Shown one piece after another: positions 51,949 through 63,838 of a DNA stretch of 64,000 nucleotides. The notes beneath the pieces are model-generated. The model saw only the letters and a list, made by a program, of their open reading frames with translations. It did not search any database and was not told where the DNA came from. The stretch lies in the NCBI GenBank assembly GCA_003254905.1, contig QANU01076963.1, positions 848,648 to 912,647 of the forward strand. The letters are read 5' to 3'. The position numbers and the translations under genes are program-made. How positions within the stretch are numbered: position 1 is the stretch's first letter; every line of letters starts with the position of its first letter. The DNA is from Nissolia schottii. Taxonomy: Eukaryota > Streptophyta > Magnoliopsida > Fabales > Fabaceae.

Positions 51949-52822
51949 CACGGTTATCAAACTCGCGAGTTTAAGTAAACTCGTGGAGCCTCCGTAAACT
52001 TGGATCGTAAACTCGTACGAGTTTACCTATTATTATAAAAATATTTTAAAAAATTATTATGCTACAAAACATATTTAATAAAACTTGAAATTCATAAATA
52101 CTTTTAACTCCATAACAAAGCATTAATAAAGATGAAATATATGAGTTCTAAGTTTAATCCATAGATAATACATAATACATATGTTTGAACCAGAACATAT
52201 CCTCCTCCACATAAACTTAATGACATGTAAAATCTATCAACACAAGAGAGAGGCAGTGTATTGAGCAACCAACATAGCAAATGTATATAAAGAACAATGT
52301 CACTCATTCTTGACAGTAGTAGTCAACTTCAAGCCGACAACAAAGAATTCGGTGATGAGTTCGAGGGGCATGCACTTTGTTTTTAGAACCTTCAAGAACA
52401 CAAATATCTAGGAGATGACACACATAACAGCATAAATATTGAAGATATCAGTGAGTCTTATAGTACTGAGCATCACAGGAAGCGAGTATGTGACGATGAT
52501 GTCTCCAATCCAGAACACTAAAGTACAAATAGCAATGCAGAGGTCACGCACCCTGGTGGAAAATATCTCTGAGCAAATAACGAAATACATACGATGGATT
52601 AGCGACAACGCACGATGGCACTATAGAGTACGATTGCATGCGCAGCTATAAAAAAAATTACTTGTGGTAAACTCGTGAACTCGGGAGTAAACTCGTGATT
52701 TTATGCGAGTTTACCCGAGTTTTACCTAGAAACGAGTTTACATGCGAGTCAGCTCGATTTTACTACCTAGGAACGTAAACTCGTACGAGTTTACGAGTTA
52801 ACTCGCGATTTTGATAACCATG
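51949..52822. mobile_element. hAT-type non-autonomous element nested in copia 3
   Basis: The ends CACGGTTATCAAACTCGCGAG and its near-inverse (CATGGTTATCAAAATCGCGAG on minus) are terminal inverted repeats. The flanks CATACGAG (51941-51948) and CATGTGAG (52823-52830) match at 6 of 8, as expected for an aged 8-bp hAT duplication. TAAACTCG/CGAGTTTA motifs are packed in the outer 90 and 160 bp and nearly absent between, resembling hAT subterminal transposase sites. The interior has no transposase frame. The insertion splits the GAG-pre-integrase coding of copia 3. Confidence 0.8.
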
Positions 52823-52830
52823 CATGTGAG

Positions 52831-53714
52831 TTTGGGTGACTAAGATGCTTGTGCCATATTTGGAAATTGACTGTAGCGACATTACAAGAAACAAAAGGCA
52901 GAAAAGAACATGGAGATAAAAGAAAAAGATGCCCAAATTTAGGCCCCTTCGCAATCATCTTCCCTAAGTGTTGATCTTGCACAAGACAACCAGATTTTGA
53001 GAATTCAACCTAATAATCATTATCAACTAATTGACCTACAGAAATAAGGTTACTAGTGAGACCAGGGGAAATAAAAACATTGGTTAAGGATGAGGAAATA
53101 TCACTAATAGCTGAAATTATCATTTGTTAGACCATTTCAGGGGTCAAGGTTTGTACAGGAGCAGGAGCATTCAGAACTATAGGACCAGAAGTAATAGAAG
53201 AACCAACAGAGGCACTAAATGTTGCTGCAGTTCTCTTTGGTGGTCGTATAGAACTTTCCTTAATGATGTGACCATCTTTTTTGCAATAGCTGCAGAACTT
53301 TTTAGGACACTCTGAAGCAAAATGTCCAAATCCTTTGCAGCAGAAACACTGGAGAGCCCTCAAGTTTCTTCCTCTAGGCTTGCCTTGAACAACATATGCA
53401 ATTGGAAGAAAGGCAAATTTCTATTGTTCCAAGTGTGTTTGAGTTAGAAGACGTTGTTCTCCACGAAGAAGCTCATTAAGGCATGCATCCAAAGTGGGGA
53501 CAATAGCCCTATTCATGAGATTCGACTGAATGCCCTCAAAATTAGATCTCAATTTCATAAGAAATTGATCTCTTTGAGTGGTTTCATGAACTTTTTGTAC
53601 TGCAATTTGATCTGTAGCTGACAAACCTTCATAGACAATGTTAGTGTATTTAGCCCAAAGAGCCATGAAAGAAGAATACAATTTAGAAATTGTTAGACTA
53701 TCTTGTTGAAACAT
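52831..53714 (-). pseudogene. Copia 3 gag and GAG-pre-integrase remnant
   Basis: The gag part (53421-53714) has QRDQFLMKLRSNFEGIQSNL and LRGEQRLLTQT. A double zinc knuckle follows, CFCCKGFGHFASEC then CSYCKKDGHIIKES, whose last cysteine is replaced. After the gag tail the sequence goes directly to FISPGLTSN, skipping the protease catalytic motif, and then to WHKHLSHPNSH, where the hAT element interrupts it. Confidence 0.8.
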
Positions 53715-53768
53715 GGCAATTTCATGTTCAAGCTGGAACCTACGAGCAGCGTTATTTTGGCTATAAAT

Positions 53769-54071
53769 AACTTAAAAAAAATGTAGGTTGAAACTCTTAC
53801 TCTCTTGTTAGAGAATTCTCATTTAAATAGTGATAATACAATCTGTCCAATAATGTAATAGTTAATGTGCTATAAATGTTAATTTCCTATAACTGGGCTA
53901 TCTAATAATAACCTAATCATGACTATACAATTATGCAAAGTCTGGAGCTTTTAAAAGGGCAACAAATTTGCGCTAATAATAAATAATATCCTAATAATCA
54001 ATTCTAAATATTTTTCCAAATGAAATCCGTTAATCAGTTCTAAATATTTTGCCAAATCAAATCCATTAACA
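53769..54071 (-). repeat. 5' LTR of copia element 3, joined directly to gag
   Basis: Similar to 49059-49314 but about 50 bp longer inside. On the minus strand the LTR runs through AAGTT straight into gag coding (KVIYSQNNAARRF), so the primer-binding site and gag start are deleted. Confidence 0.78.
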
Positions 54072-54215
54072 TTAGTGAACTAAAGATACCCAGACTCCTA
54101 ACCCTGGTTGCCGAATCCTCACCACCCATATTGGCCACAAACCACTGTAGTCGTCAACCCCTTCACGCAGAGAGATCGGGAAGATCATTCTTCATCGTCC
54201 ATGGTCTACTAAGTT

Positions 54216-54387
54216 GTGTTTGATACTATGGACAAGACATAAAACAAAGATAAGGGGGCAGAAAATTTTTGTATTTTCCATATCTCATTAAAGCTATGAT
54301 AGAGGTAACAAAGTTGGAGTCTAAAGGGACAAAAAAAACTTTTGTCTCCATCTACGTGTCTCTATTCCCTGTCTATAATATCAAACG
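54216..54387. mobile_element. MITE-like inverted-repeat element
   Basis: Ends GTGTTTGATACTATGGACA and TGTCTATAATATCAAACG are imperfect inverted repeats, with GGACAAGACA/GTGTCTCT motifs inside. No coding frame. Confidence 0.55.
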
Positions 54388-54473
54388 TTGTCTTAATGTC
54401 TTGTTGTTGTTTACCTCTCACTTCTCATCCTTATTGTGCGCTAAGAGAACCATCCTTATCGTGCACCTATAGT

Positions 54474-55050
54474 CATGGTTGTTAAACTCTTGAGTTAACT
54501 CGTAAACTTTTACGAGTTTACGATTGTACTACACTAAAAAAGTTAATACTCATGCAAATTCTATTTTGGTAAACTCGTACCAGTTTAAGTAAACTTTAGA
54601 TTCTATTAATGAGTTTATGAGTTAAAATTTACCTATGAGTTTACGAGTTTACCTCAAAATGTATAATTTGGTAAATTTGTTAGATATTTGGCTAACTTAA
54701 TTTATGTTAGACAATATCTATTGAATTTATGAAGCTAATTTTATATATTTATCATAATTGAACTATGTTTTATCGAAGTATAAAGTAATACAAGTACAAA
54801 ATAAAGTATGACACAACAACTAAGTGCCATGCATTAATGTATATTTTATGATACTTCTTTCATTTTTTATTTTAAAGTTAACATTATTCAATATCCATTA
54901 TAAATACAACATTTCATTATGCTTAGTTCATAATTATATTACTTATAACATATATTTATTACGTATGCAAACTCTTACAAGTTTACTATTCGAGTTTGTT
55001 GATACTTCATGAGTTTACTCTCGAGTTTGATAATTTTGTTTATAGCCATG
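54474..55050. mobile_element. Second AAACTCG-rich hAT-like element
   Basis: Starts CATGGTTGTTAAACTC and ends ATAGCCATG after CGAGTTTGATAA. GAGTTTAC/GTAAACTC motifs fill the left 180 bp and the right end, as in 51949-52822. I see no exact 8-bp duplication, so the ends are approximate. Confidence 0.6.
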
Positions 55051-55519
55051 CAAATGCCTCCCTATGAGTCTAGTGATTTCTTTTATATGGGGGTTATTTG
55101 AATTCATGGGATGTGTGACACCATATCGACTCACACACTATTTATCATTAGATGAAATTTTAATATGATTCACAATCTTATGAGATTTCATCTAATAGTA
55201 GATGAGGTCTTAGTCGGCAAGGTGTTCCACACCATCTGAAATTAAGAACCTGAAAACTAAATCAAACCAAAATAAACTTAATGAGGTTAATTATTGATAC
55301 TGACAAGAACTTAGACCTGATATACATGACTAGACATTCAATCAGATATCTCATCTTTGCTCGACTTAATGGTTTGCGAGCATTATGAACTTTACAAAAT
55401 TTGACATAAGTCCTTATAAGACTTATGAGCATTACGGAATTCAGCATAAACCTTTATAAAGCTTATGAACATTACATAATCATAAGCGTCCACACTTAAA
55501 CTCTAAAATGAGCATCTTG

Positions 55520-55725
55520 CTTCTTCATAAGGTATGTCTCATACCTACGATCACTTCATATCACTCAAACACTAACTTGAGCATCAGAGTGATTTTTGCA
55601 GGTATGATCTCCGCCTCGCCGGAATATCGATCAGACCACCATTTGACACAATCTCAAAAGTTTTTGTGCCTTACACGATGTAAGAGTTACGAGTTATCTC
55701 GATTCATCCAAATTGCTCGTAACAA
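55520..55725. repeat. Gypsy-like LTR fragment, copy 2
   Basis: ACTAACTTGAGCATCAGAGTG then TTTTTGCAGGTATGATCTCCG, and ATTGCTCGTAACA 107 bp on; the same order and spacing as 34010-34225. No internal gypsy coding is nearby. Upstream (about 55377-55490) are imperfect short tandem repeats around GAGCATTA. Confidence 0.5.
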
Positions 55726-55740
55726 TTACTATATTGGCTA

Positions 55741-58141
55741 TTAAAAAAGGTGTTTGCTATGTACCATAAAATTTGAAGGGGAACCGATACTATCCATAGG
55801 TGGCAAACCAACTTTTTAAATCATATGGTTTGCCCCTCAAATTTTGTTATCCAATCAACTGCCCCTCAATATTTCTTTTGATCATTAATTGCCTCTTAAT
55901 GTTCCCTTTCAACTTTGTCATGACCCAATTTAACCGTAGATAATTTTTCTCGTCATTTAAAAATGCAATGTGATAACTACTTTTGCGTGAATAACTATTA
56001 AAGGGTTGTGTTAATAAGTACTCAATAAGTATATATTCAAAAATCAAGAAAATAATAAATTTAATTAAAAAGATAAATATTTAACATTGTAGTACATTAT
56101 TAAAAAAAAAAAAAGTAGTACTTGTTAACAAAATTATGGTTGTAAAATTCGTTTTTAACCGAATAAATGTAGTGCATGTGAATCATGGTTTACAATTTGA
56201 GGGAGGGATCGCATTCATTACTATAGTTACTATAGTAACTAGTAGTACAGCACATTATTGTCCGGAAGGGGAAAGTTTGTGTTTGGACAATCTCTTGGTG
56301 GGCTTGCTTAGTGGCCAGCAAGTAGCAGAAGGGCTTTCATAATCATATGTTACCATTGGAGTGAAACAGGGAAAACTCACGCTCACCTTGCCTGTGCTGT
56401 AATTGTGATGATTCGCCATCATGTTGTTTGACTGATACACGTGTGCACCTCTTCCCTCTCTCGTGCGCCCCATATTGAATGGCACGTGTGTGTTGCCAAT
56501 GGTTTTGATTACTGGATACACCACATGTTTACTCAATTGGATGAGATAGCTGGTTGGTTAAGGAATTGTTGTGATTAGCTACCCAATATTTGCCAGCTGC
56601 ACTCAACACTCAATCATATGCTACGCCCGGTAAGTTTGATTTGATTTATTTCCCACCTCCTGTATGTACTACAGGCTTTACTTATAGTGAATATACAGCC
56701 ACACAATTTACACATGCAAATGTAAATTTATAATTAATATTATAAGTATATTTAATATACTTTATTCCATTTTGATACATTAATATTATATTATTTATAT
56801 ATTTATTCAATTATATATATATATAGTATCACATGATTAAAAGTATTTGATTCTTATTATATATAATTATCACAAAAAACTATATATATATATAAAATAT
56901 AATTGATTAATTATCAATGTACATAAAATATTTTACACTGATAATATACTAAAATAGGTAACGTCATATATTCTTGCTTGATAATTAATTATCACCAAAT
57001 ATATATATATAGCATAGTTGTAGACTTGTACTAGTTGATAGACACAGGTTCAATCAATACCAGCATATAAACATAACAACAGAACTATTAAAATTTGATG
57101 GAGGGCATGACCATGGAGGGCACACGTGAGAGGTGCATGATGCTATAAATTACATATATATGGAGTATAAAGTAGTATGTGGGAAATTGGAGCTAAACAG
57201 TTCCCAACGGAGTGGGAAATGGCTTTGTTTATTTAAAGAGGTGAGTGTGTGTGTTTTTTCAACATTCTCTACCACTAGACAAGGACAAAGACGGCATTCA
57301 CCAGGTCTCTCTCGACGTCTCACTCATCCAATTCATCCAATTTATATATAAAAATCCGTATCTTGAAAAGCAGAACAGAGGGCTTCCATTTTCAAGTTTA
57401 GGGATTGGAGGAATCTTTTTGCATTCCTCGCTTCTACTTTCTTTGATGAGTGTGCAAAAAGCTTTGGAAGAGAGAGAGGCCACCGAAAAGCATTGACATC
57501 TTATCATGAAAGCAAGAAAAAAACGACCCGCGATTTGACGGGCCAACACACACGCACATCCCTCCTAATATTACTATCACATTCTACCATGATCCATCGA
57601 CGCTACAAATTCTAGAGGGTATTAGAGCGAGAAAAAATATAACTAGCTATATATATTATAGAAAATTAGTGGACCTAGACATGTATTTCATGTCCGTCAA
57701 ATATTGAATGACTGTTTCGTCGTTAAACCATATTTTTTTTAATATAAATTTTCAAAAGTAATTTTTGAAAAATTTATTCTTAAAATAAAAAATATATATA
57801 TATAAGAAAAATAAAAATTTAAATAATATTAAATAATTTCTTGTTAGTTTTGATGGAAGATAAGTAGTTACTAAGGATATAGTTTAGGAATATGAACGTT
57901 GGATGCTAAAAAAAAAAGTAGTTACCAACTACAATCGTCTTTTTATTTATATATATAATATATTTTTTTAACTATATAATTTTGTCTAATTTTTTTCTTA
58001 ATAATTTTATAAAAAGATTTGACAATTTTATGAGCCAAAGTAAAAAATTATTATAAAGTGTCATTCTTAAAAGTTATTACAAAAATACTTAGAGTAAATA
58101 ATTATGAGGCTCATACATTTTTCAAGTGGCTTCTCACATGT
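55741..58141. other. Intergenic, no gene recognised
   Basis: Contains an imperfect hairpin (55768-55785 with 55827-55845), ACGTG motifs near 56440 and 56483, and (AT)n runs near 56810-57010. Frames at 56136-56536 and 57133-57549 overlap on both strands and have no domain. Confidence 0.4.
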
Positions 58142-58444
58142 TCTATGAGATAAATACTCTCTCTTACTAAATTCTTCTATTTTTAACATTTTTTATAACT
58201 AAATTTATTAAAATTTGTCATCATTTCATGATCTAGTATGATATAGTGATGTGTCAAATGATCTAATGTGATAAATTTGCTCAAATAGTCTATAAATCTC
58301 TTACAAGTTTGCTCGTCTAATGATTTGACTAATAAAAAATTTATCAATATTATATAGAATAAAAATGATGACAAAATTCGATGAACTTAGTTTTAAAAAT
58401 TGTCAAAAATAAAAGAATTTAGTAGAGGGTATTTGCCCATGGAG
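58142..58444. mobile_element. Long-TIR foldback element family B, copy 2
   Basis: Inverted arms of about 100 bp: the left has ACTAAATTCTTCTATTTTTAAC and the right the inverse of CTACTAAATTCTTTTATTTTTG. Arms and interior match copy 1 (45921-46287) in reverse orientation. Confidence 0.65.
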
Positions 58445-59274
58445 CATGCAATAAACCACATATTGTTTATCATTTGAAAAAAAATTACAAATCTAATTTG
58501 TCCAATAATAAATATATCATAACAAAATATTTTTGTTATTACATATTTGGTACCAAAGACCAGGCTGATGGACAAGACACATCGACAGAGAGACAAGGGG
58601 AATTCTTAGCTTTTTAGGCCCAAATTTGTGTTCTCCAAGCAATTTTTTTTTTCAAATTTGTGCCTCCCAAACAAACAAATTTTATTTTCTCTATCCAAAT
58701 TTTAGTAAAATATAAAAAATATAAAAATGTTTTATTCTTGTATCTTTGTCTTGTTCCTAATACCAAACACAACTTTAAAGTATATAAAATTGTTTATACC
58801 ACGAACCAACAGGGTCCAAACACCAGCTCACATCCAACACCCCCGAAACAAGAAAAAAAAAGATGCAATTCGTATTGTTTATGAAATGTTTTGTAGGGAC
58901 ACAATATTTTTTAATAATTTGATAATCGGTTGAGAATGAATCATAATTTTTATAAACTAATACTAGATAACACATTTGGTGTGATTTTAAAGAAATTCAT
59001 AAACGAGAACCAATAACGTTTCTAAAGAAAATCAAGTGACTGTTTACTGTGCATAACTCTGATTGTGCTTTTCTTCTTTTTCTTTTTTGCACTTTTGCTA
59101 AGGTGAGTTGCATTGGCTTTTAGTTTAATTAATAGGAAAAAACTCCCAAGTCAACTGCACCTGCACCTCATCATTTGGTCTTGGTTCGTTCAGGCAACAC
59201 CTCATTTCCCACTTTGTCCACTTTACTTACTTTTCTAGTACTGAAAATCCCCTCCCCTCCTCTCATCATCTCTC
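58445..59274. other. Upstream region of the WOX4 gene
   Basis: AT-rich. 58560-58760 has MITE-like strings (GACAAGACACATCGACAGAGAGACAAG against ATCTTTGTCTTGTTC) without clear ends. The final 100 bp before the gene is pyrimidine-rich. Confidence 0.4.
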
Positions 59275-59281
59275 TATATAA
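59275..59281 (+). promoter_or_regulatory. Candidate TATA box of WOX4
   Basis: TATATAA in a CT-rich context, 36 bp before the start codon. If used, the 5' UTR would be only a few bases, so the real start site may lie elsewhere. Confidence 0.35.
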
Positions 59282-59316
59282 TCACTCATCTCCCCCATCA
59301 CCCACTTGCTCACACC

Positions 59317-60189
59317 ATGGGAGGAAGCATGAAGGTGCATCATCAGTTCGCACGTGTTCTCTGGGAGCACGAACCCTCCCTCACGCTTGCAGGTGGCTGC
59401 AATAAGCGCTTACGCCCTCTCGCCCCCAAGCTTCCCACCGCCTCTTTCGATCTCAAGAGCTTCATCAGACCCGAAAGCGGCCCGAGAAAACTCGCTTCCT
59501 CCGACGACACTACTAAGAAAGATCCACCTTCACCCCAGCCCCCCCAGGTCCATATTATTTTTATATATATATATTCTTCTCATGACTTGATCTCCTAATT
59601 AATTATTAATTATTAATTATTATTTCTACTTGCTTGCTTCATCATATATCCATGCATGCAGACACATGAATAACTAACTCGATCGATCTCTTTGTATATT
59701 ATTGTTTGACAGGTGGAAACGCAGATTCCAGGAGGGACACGGTGGAACCCGACGCAAGAGCAGATAGGGATATTGGAGATGCTGTACAGATCAGGGATGA
59801 GGACTCCGAACGCTCAGCAGATAGAGCAGATAACGGGGCAGCTGAGTAAGTACGGCAAGATCGAAGGGAAGAACGTCTTCTATTGGTTCCAAAACCACAA
59901 GGCACGCGAGAGGCAAAAGCAGAAGCGCAGCAGCCTCGGCCTCTTGCATACCCCTCGAACACCACTACTCACCACTACTACTCACACCATGCCTTTGGAA
60001 AGAAGAGACCATCAAGATCAGTTACTACCCGAAGATAGTCCGTACAAGAAGAAGTGTCGGAGATGGGTCTTTGAGACATTGTTAATGGAACGAGACCAAT
60101 GTAAAGATCAAGACCATGATCAGGATGATGAGGACGAACATAGAACCCTGGAGCTTTTCCCGTTGCACCCGGAAGGCATGATGAGATGA
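59317..60189 (+). CDS. WOX4: WUSCHEL-related homeobox protein, WOX4 type, two exons
   Basis: Exon 1 is 59317-59547 and exon 2 is 59713-60189, with a phase-0 GT-AG intron of 165 bp; 235 aa. The N-terminus has the WOX4-type signature ([46 protein letters not shown]). The homeodomain spans about 86-150: [37 protein letters not shown]. An acidic stretch follows (about 205-220), and the C-terminal WUS box TLELFPLHP (222-230) closes the protein. WOX4 proteins act in the nucleus to maintain vascular cambium and procambium downstream of the TDIF-PXY peptide pathway (established for Arabidopsis). The frame is intact and all key segments are present, so it looks functional. It is slightly shorter than the Arabidopsis protein, mainly between homeodomain and WUS box. 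Confidence 0.92.
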
Positions 60190-61723
60190 AAGGGGGCCGG
60201 GTTGACTCTTTTTTTTAATTTAATTATTGTCCGGCCATCACTTAATTTGCTTTCCTTTGCTTTTGCTTTTGTTACCGTATTTGCTTTATTTTTCTTCTTT
60301 TCTTTTCTATTGGGAAAGAAGAAAGACAAAGTTATGTACTACTACTCTACCCCTCCCCTCTCTCGCCTTAATGCTACCTATATCTATATATATATATTCC
60401 TGACTTTGGAACCAAACCAAAGCGGTTTTTGTCTCTCTTTTCACTCCAATCGCGCGGTGGGTGTGACTTTGAAAACGATACATATCCTTTTGACATACAA
60501 CGCTATCTTGTAAATCCAAGCTTTTAGGTTAAAAGGAGAACCTACGGACGCCGAAGTCCACGCTCCCACTACTTCTTCTCCTTCTCCTTTTCCTCTAAGC
60601 CTACTATCCTTTCACATCTTAAGTTTTCAAATTGGAGAAAGCACGAGTGTCCTCCTGTTGAAATCTTTAATTAAAAAAAAGAAAAGAAAAGAAAATCATG
60701 CTAGATACTCTCCACTCTCACCCATCATATATCAGACTTTCATAAAGTATGGGGCACATCAAGTATCATAAGGTACATGCATTTATTTAGATGTTTCATC
60801 ATTGACATGCAAATTTCTTTTCATCACATAGTGCTTCGTAGGGCCGGGCTAACCCACCATGAACTCGATCGGGCTTTAGGAGGGAAAGAAGGAAAGATCA
60901 ACAATTTGAAATATGATAGAGCCAACCAGTTTCTTCTCGTTTAACATAAGGAATTTGAAATATATTATGAGGGATCCAGCCTAGTAATCTTTTATATATA
61001 TCAAACATGCTCTTGTAAATTACAATTTAAATAATTATTTGGCTATATTAAACATTGCAATACAATATTAATGTATTATTGACAACTTAAAAAGTAACTT
61101 AAATAATAATTTAAGATATCGAAAATTTTATTAGACAATATGTCAAATGTCACCTTAAGTCTTGTGAAAGAAAGTCGTTTAATTTTTTTCCCCCTGCATA
61201 CATAGAAAGGGAGGCAAAATAGGCTTGCACACATATACATAGTATTTAGAAAATAGGTTTGAATATATTTTTAGTCCAATTAATAAATAATATTAGTTAG
61301 TTTGATTTTGGTCACTCTAAAAAAAAATGGTTTTGGTTTTGAATATGCATTTACTCCTTATAAATACTAAAGATTTTACTTTTAATCCTTGTATAACATA
61401 TAGCACTTGGTTTCAACATTAGTAACCAAAAACAGAAAAAGAAAACAAAAAAAACAAGGGACCAAAAGTCAAAGATAATTCTTTTAAAGGGACCAAATCT
61501 ATTTATAGATAACAAATATACATGCATGTGCACAATCAGAAAATAAATTTATGGAACTAACTGTTGTTAAGTTTAAATTAAAACAACAAAAAATGTATAA
61601 TCAACATGGTATTGACTCAAGTGAGTTCGAGTCTCTTAATCATACGATTGTGTGGTTTGATTTAGGGATTCATTCATGTGCATAACGGGTTTACATTTAG
61701 ATGTTTGTCTATACTCTTAGGTT
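60190..61723. other. Downstream of WOX4, no further gene recognised
   Basis: T-rich 3' flank, then AT-rich DNA. At 61240-61520 there are GGTTTTGGTTTT- and GGGACCAAA-type strings that may be an old inverted-repeat element without clear ends. Confidence 0.4.
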
Positions 61724-62080
61724 GCATTTGGTTGTTAAGATAGGACAAAAATACAGGGGCATGGGGACAAAGATATAAAAATACGAGGACAAGTCAATTT
61801 TGTATTCTGTTTGGTGACAGTGTGTAAAATACACTTATTTGTATTTATATCTTATTTGGTTTAATAAATACAAGACATAAAATACACTCCAAATAACTTA
61901 AAATACCCTTATTGCATTGATTTAATAGGAAAAAAAAAACACATTATACTAATATGAAAGGTTGTATCTCTGTGTCTCAGCAAAACGGATGTACAGAAAA
62001 TACACTAATTTTCTATCCTAAGACGCAAGTTTTTATATCTGTTTCAACAACTAAACAAAATTTTGTATCTTTTTGTCTAT
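61724..62080. repeat. Possible degraded MITE with GCATTTGG left end
   Basis: The left end GCATTTGGTTGTTAAGATAG, then ACAAAAATAC, resembles the left end of 41210-41499. The right end is unclear; ACAACTAAACAAAATTTTG near 62047 may be its inverse. Tentative. Confidence 0.35.
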
Positions 62081-63346
62081 CTCTCTGATTCCGGTCATAT
62101 CTCAGTAACTCTCACCTATTTTCCCAAGTGAGATGATACTTTAAGAAATAATAATAATATAATATAGAGTTTAATTGTTATGCACATACAATGTACAAAA
62201 TTTCACACCGTCATCCAATTAAATTATTTTATATGCATGGCTTTTTAAGTAATGAATGAGAGTATCCACTATTTTTGTCTATATAGCAATATTTAATTGG
62301 ATGACAATATAAAAAAAATTGCATAAACTAATTAAAAAAATGTATGTAATTAATGTCATGAAATTGAAGTAAGGATAAGTTAATTACCAGGTGCGATTAT
62401 ACAATCTCTTCAGTGTAGCATTTGTGTGCATAAATTGATTTTTTTAGACCAAATAAATTGATTTTTATAAAATGTTTTAGGATTTATAGAGAGAACTATT
62501 TTTTTATTGTGATGATTAAGATCTAGGATGACTATTATGTGGGCACACGAACATGTATATTTCATATTCATTTAATAAACCAATGATATCTTATCTTCGT
62601 TCACTGGCAAAAGTCTCAATGTTGTTATGATGTTCTTTTGATTAACATATTTTGTTATGATATAGTAATGAAACTGAATACTGTCTTTGGTTTATATAAA
62701 ACACGATGTAATGATTTAGTGCTTATACAGGTTCCATCTTATGGGCTAATATAATTACATAATTATTATTTGTTCATATATAGCATGTGCTGCCCAATGG
62801 TTAAACTCATACATATGACATTGAATCAGTACTTATTTTTCCACAATTGTACCGTTGCACGAGTGTCTAAAAAAAAAACTTAACTAGATTATATTTTTCT
62901 CCACAAATCATGTAGTTTGTTTTTACAGACTTCAAAAATCGCTTCTCAATTTAGAATAAACCCATTGTTGCCTAAACAGGCCTACTGTAGTAGCCTTCTA
63001 TTGGGCTTATTACCTCAAATATAACGAAACAAAATCCTACCATCTATTGATGGCTAAAGGCCCACCAAAAATCGATGGACTAGCCTTTTGTTGGTCTGGA
63101 TTATTGATGGACTTTATCCTTCTATGTTTGTCTATAGGATGAGCAGTCAATTCTCAGCCAAATAAAAAAATTGAAAATAGGCAGTCAATTCGTAAGGCAG
63201 CCGTAGTTGTTGGGAAAATTTACCCAAATAAAGCATGAAGAATTACAATTTTCCCCAATAATACAAAATTGTTCATAAAATAAATCAATGTTCTTATATA
63301 AAGGAAATCAATTTAAATTGATTCCCTTGTAACTCAAATATTTTTT

Positions 63347-63422
63347 AATTGAAAGTCGATTTAAATTAAGTTTTTATTTTATTTTTTTATAGTTGACCAT
63401 CGATTTAAATCGACTTTCAATT
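63347..63422. repeat. Perfect 20-bp inverted repeat with 36-bp loop
   Basis: Arm 63347-63366 starts AATTGAAAGTCG; arm 63403-63422 is its exact inverse and ends CGACTTTCAATT. Confidence 0.9.
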
Positions 63423-63589
63423 TTTTATTTTAAATTGTAGTATTATTGTCATTGATTTTGTTTCCTTCTTTGACCAATCTTTTATTTCGATTCTAAAGAA
63501 AATTAATTTGATTTAATCTAAAAAATCAATGTGTAACTATTATGCTATTTTTCTTCCAAATTTGATTAACATCTAAATCAATTTAAAAA

Positions 63590-63838
63590 ATTAATTTTAG
63601 ATGCAATCACATTAATTTGATTACTAATTTTTTATCAAATGAAAAAATTAAATCTCTGACTGTCCATCACATTGATTTTATTTTTTATTATGGAAAATAA
63701 AATCTTTAATAGTAAAAAAATAAAATCAATGTGATAAAAATGAATTTTAAATGCAATCGTAATAATTTGATTATTATTTCTTTATCTAATGAAAAAATAA
63801 AATCGCTATCTGTTCAAATCATTTTATTTTTTATAATA
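63590..63838. repeat. Diverged tandem duplication, 150-bp period
   Basis: ATGCAATC followed by TAATTTGATTA, ATGAAAAAAT-AAATC and TTTTATTTTTTAT recurs from 63601 and again from 63751. Confidence 0.75.

Larger units (their letters stand above)
49059..54071 (-). mobile_element. Ty1/copia LTR retrotransposon 3, heavily decayed
   Basis: LTRs at 49059-49314 and 53769-54071 with TGTTAA...TTAACA-like ends. The flanking CTAGT (49054-49058) and TTAGT (54072-54076) are a probable target duplication with one change. AAGGGGGA on minus, next to the left LTR, is the polypurine tract. The minus-strand order is gag, integrase, reverse transcriptase, RNase H. The primer-binding site and gag N-terminus are lost, the protease core is lost, and a hAT-type element is inserted at 51949-52822. 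Confidence 0.85.
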
